Below are positions 38,973 to 47,767 of a DNA stretch of 62,742 bases, piece by piece. Numbering within the stretch: position 1 is the first letter of the stretch; each line of letters opens with the position of its first letter. This stretch comes from Candidatus Dormiibacterota bacterium (GTDB taxonomy: Bacteria > Chloroflexota > Dormibacteria > Aeolococcales > Aeolococcaceae). The stretch spans positions 1 to 62,742 of the forward strand of contig PLWW01000023.1 in NCBI GenBank assembly GCA_003153125.1, read 5' to 3'. Below the pieces are notes generated by a model. The model saw nothing but the letters and a program-made list of their open reading frames with translations, did no database searches and was not told the DNA's origin. The position numbers were made by a program, and so were the translations under genes.

Positions 38973-39152
38973 ATGGCCAAGAAAGACCCAGCCCAGGAGT
39001 TCGTGAAGCAGCTGCAGGCGTTGGAGCGCGTCCATGGACGCCTGGTGGTGCTCAGCTCCAGGATTCGCGTCCAGGGCGAGATCATCGCCGACCTCGTCAA
39101 GCTCGCCCAGGCCGCCGCCGAGGCTGAGCCGCCGCCCAGCCCGCCGGCCTAG
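38973..39152 (+). CDS. small helical protein, unknown
   Basis: A 59-residue protein, mostly one long amphipathic helix (KQLQALERVHGRLVVLSSRI and IIADLVKLAQAAAEAE) with a Pro-rich tail. The GGAGGG ribosome binding site 8 nt before ATG 38973 supports it as a real gene; a leaderless TTG start at 38931 would add 14 residues. It ends in a TAG that is also, on the other strand, the stop codon of the convergent ROK gene (shared CTAG at 39149-39152). No family recognised. Confidence 0.6.
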   Translation: MAKKDPAQEFVKQLQALERVHGRLVVLSSRIRVQGEIIADLVKLAQAAAEAEPPPSPPA

Positions 39153-40240
39153 CCTGGCGCCCGCTCGGACGCCAGCACCACGCCACCCAGCGCGCCCGAG
39201 AGATCCCCGAGCCCCGCGCTGAGCACCGTCACGCTGGCGCGTCCATCGTGGAGGAGATGTGGCTGCATGGCGCGATGGATGCGCCGCGAGAACGGCTGAC
39301 CGAGGCGCGTGCCCAGACCTCCACCGATGACCACGGCGTCGACGTCGAGGATGTTCACCGCCGATGCGATGACAGGTCCGGCGGCGCGCACCGCGTCGTT
39401 GATCAATTCGTTGGCGAGCAGGTCGCCCTGGTCGAGCGCCCGGGCGATCACACCCGAGGTGAGACGGGTTCGCGCGGCCTTCCTCATCAGCGTGAACAGG
39501 GTCGTCTTGTCGCCCTTGTCGACACGCTCGCGGGCGCGCCGCTCCATCGACGAACGCCCTGCGTAGGCCTCCAGACAGCCGCGACGCCCACAGGCACAGC
39601 GCCGCCCCCCGGGCGTGGCGCAGGCGTGGCCGATCTCGCCGCAAGCGTCCAGCCGTCCCCGGCGGATCATGCCGTCGAGGAGCAGGGCGCCCCCGACACC
39701 GGTGCCGAACCACACGGCGAGCACGTCGTGATAGGGCGCAGCCGCGCCCAGGCGGTGCTCGCCGAGCAGGGCTGTGCGGACATCGTTGTCCACGGCGACG
39801 GGCACGCCAAGGCGTGTCTCGAGCTCTGCCTGGAGGGGGTAGCTCGCCGTCCATCCCCGGATGTTGGGGCTGCGCGCCACTGCGCCCGTGGCCCGGTCAA
39901 CGTGGCCGGGCACGCCGATGCCGGCCGCCACAAGGCGCCCGTGCGGGGCGGTGGCGAGCGCCTCGGCGACCGCTGCCTCGATGGCGGTGATCACGGCGGG
40001 GGGACCGCCCCGCGCCGGGGTGGCTGCGCGGGCCCGCGACAGGGGGGTGAGGTCCGCCCCGGTGACGACCACCTCGATCTTGGTCGCCCCCAGGTCGATG
40101 CCCAGGTAGGTGGGCGCGGTCGAGGAGCGTCTGGGCGGCACGCCGTGCATTGTGCGCGAGCCCGACGAACTGCCGGGGACGTCATCGGGAGGGCGACCGG
40201 CCGTCCGCGCGTCGCTGCTGCGGGCATCGGGGGCGGGCAT
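39149..40240 (-). CDS. ROK family protein, glucokinase-like
   Basis: A 363-residue ROK protein. After a 43-residue Ser/Pro/Arg-rich N-terminal extension, YLGIDLGATKIEVVV carries the phosphate-1 motif. GVPGHVD and VAVDNDVRTALLGE contain the catalytic Asp, and EIGHACATPGGRRCACGRRGCLEAY is the zinc site with EIGH and the CxCGxxGCxE knuckle. No helix-turn-helix, so a sugar kinase. It is the second ROK kinase of the window (other at 16519-17382). TAGGCT upstream of ATG 40240 gives an 11-nt spacing. Confidence 0.85.
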   Translation of the reverse strand: MPAPDARSSDARTAGRPPDDVPGSSSGSRTMHGVPPRRSSTAPTYLGIDLGATKIEVVVTGADLTPLSRARAATPARGGPPAVITAIEAAVAEALATAPHGRLVAAGIGVPGHVDRATGAVARSPNIRGWTASYPLQAELETRLGVPVAVDNDVRTALLGEHRLGAAAPYHDVLAVWFGTGVGGALLLDGMIRRGRLDACGEIGHACATPGGRRCACGRRGCLEAYAGRSSMERRARERVDKGDKTTLFTLMRKAARTRLTSGVIARALDQGDLLANELINDAVRAAGPVIASAVNILDVDAVVIGGGLGTRLGQPFSRRIHRAMQPHLLHDGRASVTVLSAGLGDLSGALGGVVLASERAPG

Positions 40241-40297
40241 GGCCGACTGAGAGCCTAGCCGGACGGTCTTAAGACGCCGTTATGGGAGTGCTATGAA

Positions 40298-40334
40298 CGC
40301 GTGTGCGAGTTGCGCCGGAGCGCCCGCACACGCG
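40298..40334 (-). terminator. hairpin downstream of the lipoprotein gene
   Basis: CGCGTGTGCG and CGCACACGCG form a perfect 10-bp stem around a 17-nt loop that itself can pair GCGC/GCGC. It starts 6 bp past the lipoprotein stop at 40340. No T-run follows on the minus strand, so the termination strength is uncertain. A palindrome GTCTTAAGAC lies nearby at 40266-40275. Confidence 0.5.
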
Positions 40335-40339
40335 CCTTC

Positions 40340-41557
40340 TCACAGGGCGCCAGGCAATGTCCCCGCCAGGGCCATGTGGTCCGCACCGGTCATGGTCAGG
40401 CTGACGACACCACCCGTGTCAGTCGACAGCACGCCGAGGGTGGTGCTGTCGATGTCCACCGCAATGTGCGTGTTGTCCATCCAGCCGAGCACGTTGTAGC
40501 GCCGGCCCAGGTTGTGCGGTGCCGTCTTCGGCGCCAGCAGTGTGAGTGCCTGGCTGGCATTTGCCGAGCACGCCATCTGCGCGCCTGACGGCGCCAGGTA
40601 ACAGTTGCCGTAGCCGAGCTGGCCGGTGTTGGACGTGAGGTAGGTCGTCTGATGGCCGGACCAGTCCACGGCGAACAGGGTGTTCTGGTTTTGGATGGCG
40701 GTGGGGAGGTTGTAGTAGTACTCGGACTCGATGCAGGCGACCCCGGCGGTGACGGGCAGCCCGTTGACCGTAAGGTTGTCGTTCTCGCTGCTCGGCGGCG
40801 GCGAGGGCGTCTCGCACAGGGTCGCCGTGCGTGAGGTCGTGGTGCTGTTGATGATGTGGTACGAACACGGCGGGGTGGTCGTCGATTGCCCGTTGTACCC
40901 GTACCCGTAGCCGCCGCACTGGTAGCCCGCGCCGTCGACGATCTGCGAACCGGCCCAGCCCACCGGCCAGCGGAAGGAGGAGGTGCCGGTGTTGTCGAAC
41001 AGGTCGAGGTGGTTGGTGGGCGCGGCGAGGTCCTCAACCCAGCCGTGGCTGGTGTCCTTGGAGGAGTCCGAGCTCTCGTTGAGCAACGACACCGCGATGC
41101 GTTGGTCGTCGGGGCTCACCGAGAACGCGAGGATGGAGCCTGCGCCCTGCGCGATCGTCTTCGCCAGCGCGACCGTCCCGGTGGGGGAGAGGGAGTGGAT
41201 CTCGGTGTCGCCGTCGAGGTAGTACACCATGTCGTTCGATGCGCTCACCAAGGGCAGGTCGATGTCCTGGTTGGGCTTGAGCAGGGGCAGCTTGGCGGTG
41301 ACGCGGGCGACGACCTGGCCGGCGGTGTCGATGAGCATCACGTCGTAGGAGGAGCCCACCCGCGCTTGGTTGCTCACGACCACGGCGTAGGGGCCGGGCG
41401 GAAGCGGGACCGCTGTGGGCGTCGTCGTCACCGGCAGCGGAGTGGGCGTCGGCCGCGCGGTGGGCTTGGCGGAGGGGGTCGATGCGGGCGAACCGCAACT
41501 CACCAGCGCGGCCGGCACAAGCAGGAGGATGGCAATTGTGCGGGCCTGGCGGATCAT
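40340..41557 (-). CDS. lipoprotein with probable beta-propeller repeats
   Basis: A 405-residue exported lipoprotein. The signal is MIRQARTIAILLLVPAALVS with Cys21 as the acylated residue, followed by a Pro/Thr/Ser-rich linker to about residue 55. The body has repeated strands of WD40/TolB-like type (ILAFSVSPDDQRIAVSLL, IHSLSPTGTVALA, NVLGWMDNTHIAVDID) and several Cys that could form disulfides. No enzyme motif. The frame is open upstream to 42385, but that part lies antisense within the bioY region and ATG 41557 gives a proper signal peptide. Confidence 0.75.
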   Translation of the reverse strand: MIRQARTIAILLLVPAALVSCGSPASTPSAKPTARPTPTPLPVTTTPTAVPLPPGPYAVVVSNQARVGSSYDVMLIDTAGQVVARVTAKLPLLKPNQDIDLPLVSASNDMVYYLDGDTEIHSLSPTGTVALAKTIAQGAGSILAFSVSPDDQRIAVSLLNESSDSSKDTSHGWVEDLAAPTNHLDLFDNTGTSSFRWPVGWAGSQIVDGAGYQCGGYGYGYNGQSTTTPPCSYHIINSTTTSRTATLCETPSPPPSSENDNLTVNGLPVTAGVACIESEYYYNLPTAIQNQNTLFAVDWSGHQTTYLTSNTGQLGYGNCYLAPSGAQMACSANASQALTLLAPKTAPHNLGRRYNVLGWMDNTHIAVDIDSTTLGVLSTDTGGVVSLTMTGADHMALAGTLPGAL

Positions 41558-41646
41558 GGGAGAAACCCCGGTGAGTGGACGACGCGTGAATAACGCGCCG
41601 AACACGTCGGGGGTTACCAACGGGATGCGCGCGAGGCCGGCGAGGG

Positions 41647-42225
41647 TCAGCGCCGCCCCCGGCCCACCAGCCACCACGCGCCGGGAAGCAATCCTGTGGC
41701 CAGCACGAGCTTGATCGCGTCGCCGACGAGGAAGGGCTGCACCCCGAGGCTGAAGGCGGTCCCCGCGGTGACGTGAAGGTCGAGGGCGAGCCAGGTGGCG
41801 CCGATGAGGTAGATGAGCACCGTGCCGGCGAGCATGGTCGCCAGCGTGCGAGCCACGGTGCGGTCTCCGCCCCTCTCGGCCAGCCACCCGACCAGCGCCG
41901 CCGCGCCGATGAAGGCCACCACGTAGCCGAAGGCGGGGCCGCCGAAGCCGGAGCCATGGTTGGCGTACCACGGCACGCCGGCGATGCCGGCCGCCATGTA
42001 CAGGAGCATCGACAGCGCGGCGCGACCGAAACCGAGCGCCGCGCCGGTGAGAAGGACCGCGAAGGTCTGACCGGTCACCGGCACCGGCGTGCCGGGGATG
42101 TGGAAGCTGACCTGAGCGGCCAGGCCGGTGAGCGCGGCGCCGAGCACGACCACGACGGCGTCCCGTGCTCGTTCGCCCGGGAGCATGTCGGCAAGCGTTG
42201 TGCGTGGTCTGGTGGCTGTCGCCAT
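41647..42225 (-). CDS. bioY: biotin ECF transporter S component BioY
   Basis: A 192-residue membrane protein with about six helices. VSFHIPGTPVPVTGQTFAVLL and GGPAFGYVVAFIGAAALVGW are BioY signatures, and the C-terminal PFLVGDAIKLVLATGLLPG is typical. No ecfT or ecfA genes are adjacent, so it would use shared modules elsewhere or work alone. AGGGGAGA lies before ATG 42225. The 226-bp gap to yceI on the other side shows no gene. Confidence 0.9.
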   Translation of the reverse strand: MATATRPRTTLADMLPGERARDAVVVVLGAALTGLAAQVSFHIPGTPVPVTGQTFAVLLTGAALGFGRAALSMLLYMAAGIAGVPWYANHGSGFGGPAFGYVVAFIGAAALVGWLAERGGDRTVARTLATMLAGTVLIYLIGATWLALDLHVTAGTAFSLGVQPFLVGDAIKLVLATGLLPGAWWLVGRGRR

Positions 42226-42451
42226 GGCATCTCTCCCCTGTGTCGCGAGGGCTTGCGGGCCTCGGTGCCGGGCAGAATACGGAACCGGGGTCGTCGCCGG
42301 TGAATGGCGCAGGTCTGCGGATGTCTGCGCCGTCCTCTCCGGGCGCGACCAGGCCGCCTTCGTAGGCGAGGATCACGGCCTGCACGCGAGACGACGACGC
42401 ACGGTGGTGCTCCGCGGCCGTCGCCGGTCACAATGGGCCGGGAGGAACGAC

Positions 42452-43015
42452 GTGGAACTGCGCAGCGGGACATGGACCGTCGGCCCGGCAGACGGAACCC
42501 TTGTCGTCAGGACCAAGCGCGAGGGTGCCGCAGCTCGCATGGGCCACGACCTCACCCTGACCGCGACGCGGTGGCACGCCACGGTCAGCATCGACGCCGA
42601 GACCCCCGATGCCTCCACGGTGCGCGCCACCGTCGACAGCGGGTCGCTGGTCGTCACCGAGGCGACGGGTGGCGCTATCGGCCTCAGTGCCTCCCAGAAG
42701 ATCGAGGTGGAGACCAACATCCGGGAGAAGGTCCTGCACTCCGAGAAGCACCCGGAGATCACCTTCGCCTCCACCTCCGTGACCAGCGACCCGAGGGCCG
42801 GGTCGGTGCGCGGGGACCTCACCCTGGCGGGGAAGACCCGGCCGGTGACCCTCGCCGTTCGCCTGGACGATTCCTCCGGCAACCCCACCGCGAGCGCGAC
42901 CACGTCGATCGTGCAGAGCGAGTTCGGCATGAAGCTGTACTCCGCCCTGCTGGGCGGGCTCAAGGTGAGGGACGTCGTCGAGCTGTCCGTCGACGTGACG
43001 CTCCCCCGTCAGTGA
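42452..43015 (+). CDS. YceI family lipocalin-like protein
   Basis: A 187-residue YceI-fold protein. SGTWTVGPADGTLVVRTKR, AARMGHDLTLTATRW, IREKVLHSEKHPEITFAS and LAGKTRPVTLAVRLDD are the family pattern. YceI proteins bind isoprenoid or other amphiphilic ligands. No signal peptide is seen with GTG 42452, chosen for the GGGAGG site 8 nt upstream, so it appears cytoplasmic. It overlaps the next gene by 4 bp, coupling it to the MBL-rhodanese enzyme. Confidence 0.85.
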   Translation: MELRSGTWTVGPADGTLVVRTKREGAAARMGHDLTLTATRWHATVSIDAETPDASTVRATVDSGSLVVTEATGGAIGLSASQKIEVETNIREKVLHSEKHPEITFASTSVTSDPRAGSVRGDLTLAGKTRPVTLAVRLDDSSGNPTASATTSIVQSEFGMKLYSALLGGLKVRDVVELSVDVTLPRQ

Positions 43016-44409
43016 GCACGGTCGTTGTCGACGCCGGCCCCGCACTCGTCGAGCAATGGGTTGCCGCCGAGCTCGGCAACAGCAGTTACCTCGTTGTCGA
43101 CACCAGCCGTGGCGAGGCCGTGGTCATCGACCCGACTCGCGACGTCGACCGCTACCTCGCCGCGGCCGCCGAGCGGGGCTGGTCGCTGGTGGCCAGCCTC
43201 GACACCCACGTGCACAATGACTTTCTCTCCGGCGGCCCCGACATGCGCGCAACCGCTGGCAGCGCGCTCCTGGTGCCGGCCGACAGTCGCATCGCCGGCG
43301 CCGACCGTGAGTTGAGCGACGGCGACGAGGTCGTGGTCGGGTCGCTTCGGCTCCGTGCCATCCACTCGCCCGGGCACACCCCCGAGCACCTCAGCTACCT
43401 CCTTGTCGACGCTGACGATCGCCGCCTCGCCATCTTCTCCGGCGGCGCGCTCATGGTGGGAACCATGGCCCGGCCCGACCTGCTCGGTCCCAGCCACACC
43501 TACTCACAGTCTCGGAGCGGACGCGACACGCTGCGCAACCGGCTGCTGACCCTGCCTGACGACCTGTGCGTGCTCCCCACCCACGGCGGTGGTTCGTTCT
43601 GCGGCACCGCCGTGTCGGACCAGAGGGTGACCACGATCGGCGCCGAGCGGCGCGACAACCCGCTTGCGACGGCCCCTGATTTCGCGCACTTCCTCGCGAT
43701 CCACACCAAGCAGGGCAGGTACCCCGCCTACTACGCGCGGATGGCGCCGCTCAACCGCCTCGCCCGCGCCACTGCCGCGGTGGAGGCGCGCAGGCTGACG
43801 CCCGCGCAGCTCCAGGAGGCGCTGGACGCCGGGGCGGTGGCCGTCGACTGCCGCCCCCACGAGGAATTCGACGCTGCCCACGTGCCCGACTCGCTCTGCA
43901 TACCGCCCGACGGCCCCTTCTCCGCATGGGTCGGGTGGGTGACCGACATCGACTCCCCCCTGGTCCTCATCGCCGGGTCGGCGAGCGCCGCTGACGAGGC
44001 GACCCGTCAGCTTGACCGCATCGGTTTCCGCGACCTGCGGGGCTGGATCGACGCCAGCGACTGGGTGGCCGAGGGCCGGACTGTGCGCAGCGTGACGCGC
44101 TGCACCATGGGCGACCTCACCGAGCGCATCCTCGACGGCGACGACATCACGGTGATCGACGTGCGCCAGGACGACGAATGGGCCGGCGGCCACCTGCCCG
44201 GCGCCGTGCACGCCCCGGCTCCCGACCTGGCCGGGATCATCGGACGGCTCGACCGCGAGTCGCCGATCGCGGTGCACTGCGCCACGGGCTACCGCGCGGC
44301 GCTGGGCGTGTCGATCCTCCTGCAGCACGGCATCAGCGACGTCCTGCACATCACCGACGGCGTCGACGCGTGGTCGGCGCTCGGACATCCCCTGGTCACG
44401 CCGGCCTGA
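43012..44409 (+). CDS. MBL-fold hydrolase with two rhodanese domains
   Basis: A 465-residue enzyme. The metallo-beta-lactamase domain (residues 1-245) has DTHVHNDFLSGG (His66, His68, Asp70), HSPGHTPEHLSYLL and GGALMVGTMARPDLLG, the pattern of persulfide dioxygenase-like proteins. Two rhodanese domains follow: the first (about 262-350) lacks a catalytic Cys, the second has Cys423 in VHCATGYRA. CstB-type proteins of this architecture oxidise persulfides and make thiosulfate. The convergent neighbour is a YeiH-type exporter, which fits a sulfur-handling pair. Confidence 0.85.
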   Translation: MSTVVVDAGPALVEQWVAAELGNSSYLVVDTSRGEAVVIDPTRDVDRYLAAAAERGWSLVASLDTHVHNDFLSGGPDMRATAGSALLVPADSRIAGADRELSDGDEVVVGSLRLRAIHSPGHTPEHLSYLLVDADDRRLAIFSGGALMVGTMARPDLLGPSHTYSQSRSGRDTLRNRLLTLPDDLCVLPTHGGGSFCGTAVSDQRVTTIGAERRDNPLATAPDFAHFLAIHTKQGRYPAYYARMAPLNRLARATAAVEARRLTPAQLQEALDAGAVAVDCRPHEEFDAAHVPDSLCIPPDGPFSAWVGWVTDIDSPLVLIAGSASAADEATRQLDRIGFRDLRGWIDASDWVAEGRTVRSVTRCTMGDLTERILDGDDITVIDVRQDDEWAGGHLPGAVHAPAPDLAGIIGRLDRESPIAVHCATGYRAALGVSILLQHGISDVLHITDGVDAWSALGHPLVTPA

Positions 44410-44412
44410 TCG

Positions 44413-45426
44413 TCAGCGGATCCCGGATGCAGCGGCCAGCGCCAGGCTGGAGACGCTGACCAGCACCCAGAGCGCAGCACCGAGCACCAGCGGGCGCGGG
44501 CCCGTGCGGCGCACCCCGCCGATGTCGGTCGACAACCCGATCGCGGCCAGCGCAATCGTGATCAGGAACACCGCTGCGGCGCTGAAGAGGCTGCGCAGAG
44601 ATGGCGATGGCGGCACGACGCTGACCACCGCGCTGATCGCCACGAAGGCGACCAGGAACCACGGCACGAGCTCCCAGATCCTGGGCAGGTGCGCGCCGCC
44701 GCGCCAGCGGCCTCGCCACAGGGCGAGGCCGACGCAGATGGGCACGATGAACAGGGTGCGCGTCAGCTTGACCACCACGGCGTGCTGCGCGGCGCCGGCT
44801 CCGTACACAGAGCCGGCGGCGACCACCGAGGAGGTGTCGTTGATGGCGGTGCCCGCGAAGAGGCCGAACGCCTGCTGCGACATCGCGAGAGCGTGACCGA
44901 GCAGCGGGAAGACCACCACGGCGACCGCGTTGAACACGAACACCGTCGACAGTGCGTAGGCCACGTCCTCGGCGGCGGCATCGATCACCGGGGTAACCGC
45001 CGCGATGGCGCTGGCTCCGCAGATGGCGGTACCGACCCCCACCAGCGTGCGCAGGCTGGAGCGCACCCGCAGCGATCGTCCCAGCAGCGCGGCGGCGAGC
45101 AGACAGATCACCAGGGTGCCGACAAGGACAGGGAGTGAGTGGACGCCGGCTGACACCGCCTCCCCGAGCGTCAGCTGCAACCCCAGGCTGGCCACGGCAA
45201 CCTGCAGCACCTGGTGGCTGCAGAGGTGCAGCCCGGCTGCCAGCGAGCGCCCGGGGCGGCGGCGCAGCGAGATGAGCACACCGATCACCAGGCCGATGAC
45301 CGGGGCGCCGACGATCGGCACCAGCCGTCCCAGCCCTGTCGCCGCCGCCGCAATGGCGACGCACAGGCCGACCCCGAGCACCGCGCCGAGGCTGGGTCGG
45401 CGCCCGGGTGGTCCGCTGGCTGGCAC
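44413..45426 (-). CDS. YeiH family putative sulfate exporter
   Basis: A 337-residue protein with about ten membrane helices. Family motifs are VGVGTAICGASAIAAVTPVI and GLFAGTAINDTSSVVAAG. The family is annotated as putative sulfate exporters but evidence for transport is limited. GTG 45426 has TAGGCT 6 nt upstream. It ends 3 bp from the convergent MBL-rhodanese gene. Confidence 0.85.
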   Translation of the reverse strand: MPASGPPGRRPSLGAVLGVGLCVAIAAAATGLGRLVPIVGAPVIGLVIGVLISLRRRPGRSLAAGLHLCSHQVLQVAVASLGLQLTLGEAVSAGVHSLPVLVGTLVICLLAAALLGRSLRVRSSLRTLVGVGTAICGASAIAAVTPVIDAAAEDVAYALSTVFVFNAVAVVVFPLLGHALAMSQQAFGLFAGTAINDTSSVVAAGSVYGAGAAQHAVVVKLTRTLFIVPICVGLALWRGRWRGGAHLPRIWELVPWFLVAFVAISAVVSVVPPSPSLRSLFSAAAVFLITIALAAIGLSTDIGGVRRTGPRPLVLGAALWVLVSVSSLALAAASGIR

Positions 45427-45432
45427 GGTGGG

Positions 45433-45438
45433 AGCCTA
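45433..45438 (-). promoter_or_regulatory. leaderless -10 of the YeiH-type gene
   Basis: On the minus strand TAGGCT is followed by CCCACC and the GTG start, a 6-nt spacing implying a leaderless transcript. Confidence 0.5.
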
Positions 45439-45558
45439 GAGAACGGGTTCGTCCCGGCGCAGGACGCCGCCCGAAACCTCCCCATCGCGTTCACACGGTG
45501 TGCACACCCACCGGCGATCGTGATGGTCACATTCACCCGGCGTCACAAGGAGATCGCC

Positions 45559-45855
45559 ATGTACTACCGACCAGCCCGGACCCTCTTCGGTCTCATCGCC
45601 GTCGGCGGAGCCGTTGCCGTGGGGGTCACAACCCACGACGCGGGCTTCACCGCCCTCACATTCGTCGGCGGGCTCCTGCTGCCCCGCATCCTCGGCGTAC
45701 GCACCCACCGTGCCCACGGCTGGGGCTGCAAGGGAGGTGAGGGCCGCGATCAGATGCGCAGCCGCCTGGAGAGCCGCATGGAGACCTGGCACCGCCAGGC
45801 GCACGGCGACAGCCCGGGCGACCCGGCGCCGGCGACCGGTCCAGCCGGGGCATGA
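45559..45855 (+). CDS. small membrane protein, unknown
   Basis: A 98-residue protein with one or two helices at about residues 8-24 and 28-45, then a hydrophilic tail rich in Gly, Arg and His. An ideal AAGGAG site lies 6 nt before ATG 45559, which fixes the start although the frame is open further up. No family was recognised. It is isolated between the YeiH-type gene (divergent) and the two-component genes (69 bp downstream). Confidence 0.65.
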   Translation: MYYRPARTLFGLIAVGGAVAVGVTTHDAGFTALTFVGGLLLPRILGVRTHRAHGWGCKGGEGRDQMRSRLESRMETWHRQAHGDSPGDPAPATGPAGA

Positions 45856-45909
45856 GCCTGCCTGCCGGGGCCGCTTCGGCGGTCCCGGTCAGCGCGCTCC
45901 GCGCCCGTC

Positions 45910-45915
45910 TACGAT
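45910..45915 (+). promoter_or_regulatory. -10 element of the two-component unit
   Basis: TACGAT is followed by 9 nt and the GTG at 45925, which suggests a very short leader or none. Confidence 0.4.
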
Positions 45916-45924
45916 GAGCGCCAC

Positions 45925-46614
45925 GTGAGGACTGTCCTAGTCGTCGATGACGAACCCGAGATCGTCCGCATCCTTCGGGACTACCTGGAGCGGGCAGGGT
46001 TCGAGGTCCTCACGGCGAGCGACGGAGAGATGGCGGTGGCCGCGGCCCGGCGCCAGAGACCGGACCTGGTCATCCTCGACCTCACCCTTCCGTCGCTTGA
46101 CGGGCTCGACGTCGCCCGGGCCCTCCGCCGCGACGGTGAGGTCCCGATCATCATGCTGACGGCGCGCACCGAGGAGAGCGACAGGGTCGCCGGCCTCGAG
46201 CTCGGAGCGGACGACTACGTCGCCAAGCCCTTCAGTCCGCGCGAGGTGGTGGCGCGCGTGCGCGCCGTCCTCCGTCGCGTCGACGCCGTGCGGTCGCATG
46301 GCGACGTGGTCCGCGTCGGCAACGCCATCGAGCTCGACGTCCCCAGGATGGAGACCTCCGTCGACGGCAACCATGTCGAGCTGACCGCGACGGAGTTCCA
46401 GCTGCTGCTCCACATGGCGCGGCAGCCGGGCCGCGTCTTCACGCGTGCGCAGCTGCTCGACGCCGTCCATGGCGTCGCCGTGGAGTCTTACGAGCGCGCC
46501 ATCGACGCGCACGTCAAGAACATCCGCCGCAAGATCGAGCGCGACCCGCACGCCCCGCGTCACCTCCAGACCGTGTTCGGGGTGGGCTACCGCCTCGCCG
46601 ACACCGCGGCATGA
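45925..46614 (+). CDS. OmpR-family response regulator (BaeR-like)
   Basis: A 229-residue regulator. The receiver has VVDDEPEIV, phospho-acceptor Asp52 in VILDLTLP and Lys in VAKPFS. The winged helix has LTATEFQLLLHMAR and YERAIDAHVKNIRRKIE. It overlaps the next histidine kinase gene by 4 bp. The target genes are unknown. Together with 46611-47741 and perhaps 47768-48979 it forms one unit. Confidence 0.9.
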   Translation: MRTVLVVDDEPEIVRILRDYLERAGFEVLTASDGEMAVAAARRQRPDLVILDLTLPSLDGLDVARALRRDGEVPIIMLTARTEESDRVAGLELGADDYVAKPFSPREVVARVRAVLRRVDAVRSHGDVVRVGNAIELDVPRMETSVDGNHVELTATEFQLLLHMARQPGRVFTRAQLLDAVHGVAVESYERAIDAHVKNIRRKIERDPHAPRHLQTVFGVGYRLADTAA

Positions 46615-47741
46615 CCGAGCCCGGTGACGGTCAGCGTTGGTCGGGGCCGCGAGGCGAGCGTCCGCCATGGTGGCCCGCCGACCGGCCCTGGCCGCCGCCG
46701 CCGGGGCAGGACTGGCGGCGCCACGGGCGGCGGGTGGCGCGGCGCGTCGGCTGCGCGGTGGCCCTGCTGTTCGTGGTTCTCGGCGGTGCCGGCGCAGCCC
46801 TGATCTGGCTGTTGCTCAGCGTCACCGGCGCAGTGGGCTCGGCGCCCTTCGCGCGGGTCGTCTCCGGTGCCGGGTTGTTGCTCGGGATCGCCGCCGTGGT
46901 CGGCGCCGCGGTCGTCGTGCGCCGCCTCACCACCCCGGCGTCGCGCCTCGTCGAGGCCGCCCGGCGCATCGAATCCGGCGACTACTCCGCGCGCGTTCCC
47001 GTCCGAGGGCCGAGCGAGTTTCGCTCGCTGGCGCGAGCCTTCAACGCGCTCAGCGGCAAGCTCGAGGCCGAGGAGGCGAGGCGTCGGTCGGTGCTGGCCG
47101 ACGTGGCCCACGAGCTGCGCACGCCGATCACGGTGATCCGCGGCCAGGCTGAGGGCATCATCGACGGCGTCTACGCCGCTGATGCCGAGCACATGCGCCC
47201 GGTCCTCGCAGCCACCCGCAGTCTCGAGGTGCTGGTCGACGACCTGCGCACCCTCGCTCTCGCCGACGCGGGCAGCCTGCACCTGCAACGCGAGCCGGTC
47301 GAGCTTGCCATCCTCGTCCACGACACCTTCGCGACCTTCGCGGACGTTGCGTCGGCTGCCGGCGCGCGCCTGTCCGCACGCATCGAGCCACCGGGGCTTG
47401 TGATCGACGCCGACAGCGTGCGCCTCGGCAGTGTGCTCGCCAACCTCGTCAGCAACGCCCTGCGCCACGTGCATCGCGGCGGCGAGGTGCGCGTCGACGC
47501 CCGGGAGTTCGGCGGCGGGGTCGAGGTTGTCGTGGGCGACGACGGCGACGGCATCGCGCCGACACTTCTGCCGCGCGTGTTCGATCGATTCGTCAAGGGC
47601 GTGGACTCGCCGGGGTCAGGTCTCGGCCTGGCCATCGTCCGTGACATCGTCGAGGCGCACAGTGGCACGGTGACCATGGCCAGCACGCTCGGCGCAGGAA
47701 CCGAGGTGCGGCTGACGCTGCCGCCGGCCCACGAGAGCTGA
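46611..47741 (+). CDS. membrane sensor histidine kinase (BaeS-like)
   Basis: A 376-residue kinase. A Pro/Trp/Arg-rich head of 45 residues is followed by two helices (about 47-70 and 82-103) with almost no extracellular loop, a HAMP domain (104-157), HisKA with His167 in DVAHELRTPITVIRG and an ATPase domain with NALRHVHRGG, DDGDGI and GSGLGLAIV. The very short loop suggests sensing within the membrane or from inside. It is coupled to the preceding regulator. Confidence 0.9.
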   Translation: MTEPGDGQRWSGPRGERPPWWPADRPWPPPPGQDWRRHGRRVARRVGCAVALLFVVLGGAGAALIWLLLSVTGAVGSAPFARVVSGAGLLLGIAAVVGAAVVVRRLTTPASRLVEAARRIESGDYSARVPVRGPSEFRSLARAFNALSGKLEAEEARRRSVLADVAHELRTPITVIRGQAEGIIDGVYAADAEHMRPVLAATRSLEVLVDDLRTLALADAGSLHLQREPVELAILVHDTFATFADVASAAGARLSARIEPPGLVIDADSVRLGSVLANLVSNALRHVHRGGEVRVDAREFGGGVEVVVGDDGDGIAPTLLPRVFDRFVKGVDSPGSGLGLAIVRDIVEAHSGTVTMASTLGAGTEVRLTLPPAHES

Positions 47742-47767
47742 GCCACGACGGTGAGGGTCGATCTGTT

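Noticed and set aside
37569-39854. A 761-codon minus-strand frame across ppx
   Set aside because: The frame is antisense to the clear ppx and ROK coding sequence and shows no conserved motif.
41558-42385. Long N-terminal extension of the lipoprotein
   Set aside because: It overlaps bioY and its promoter, and the ATG at 41557 gives a good lipoprotein signal.
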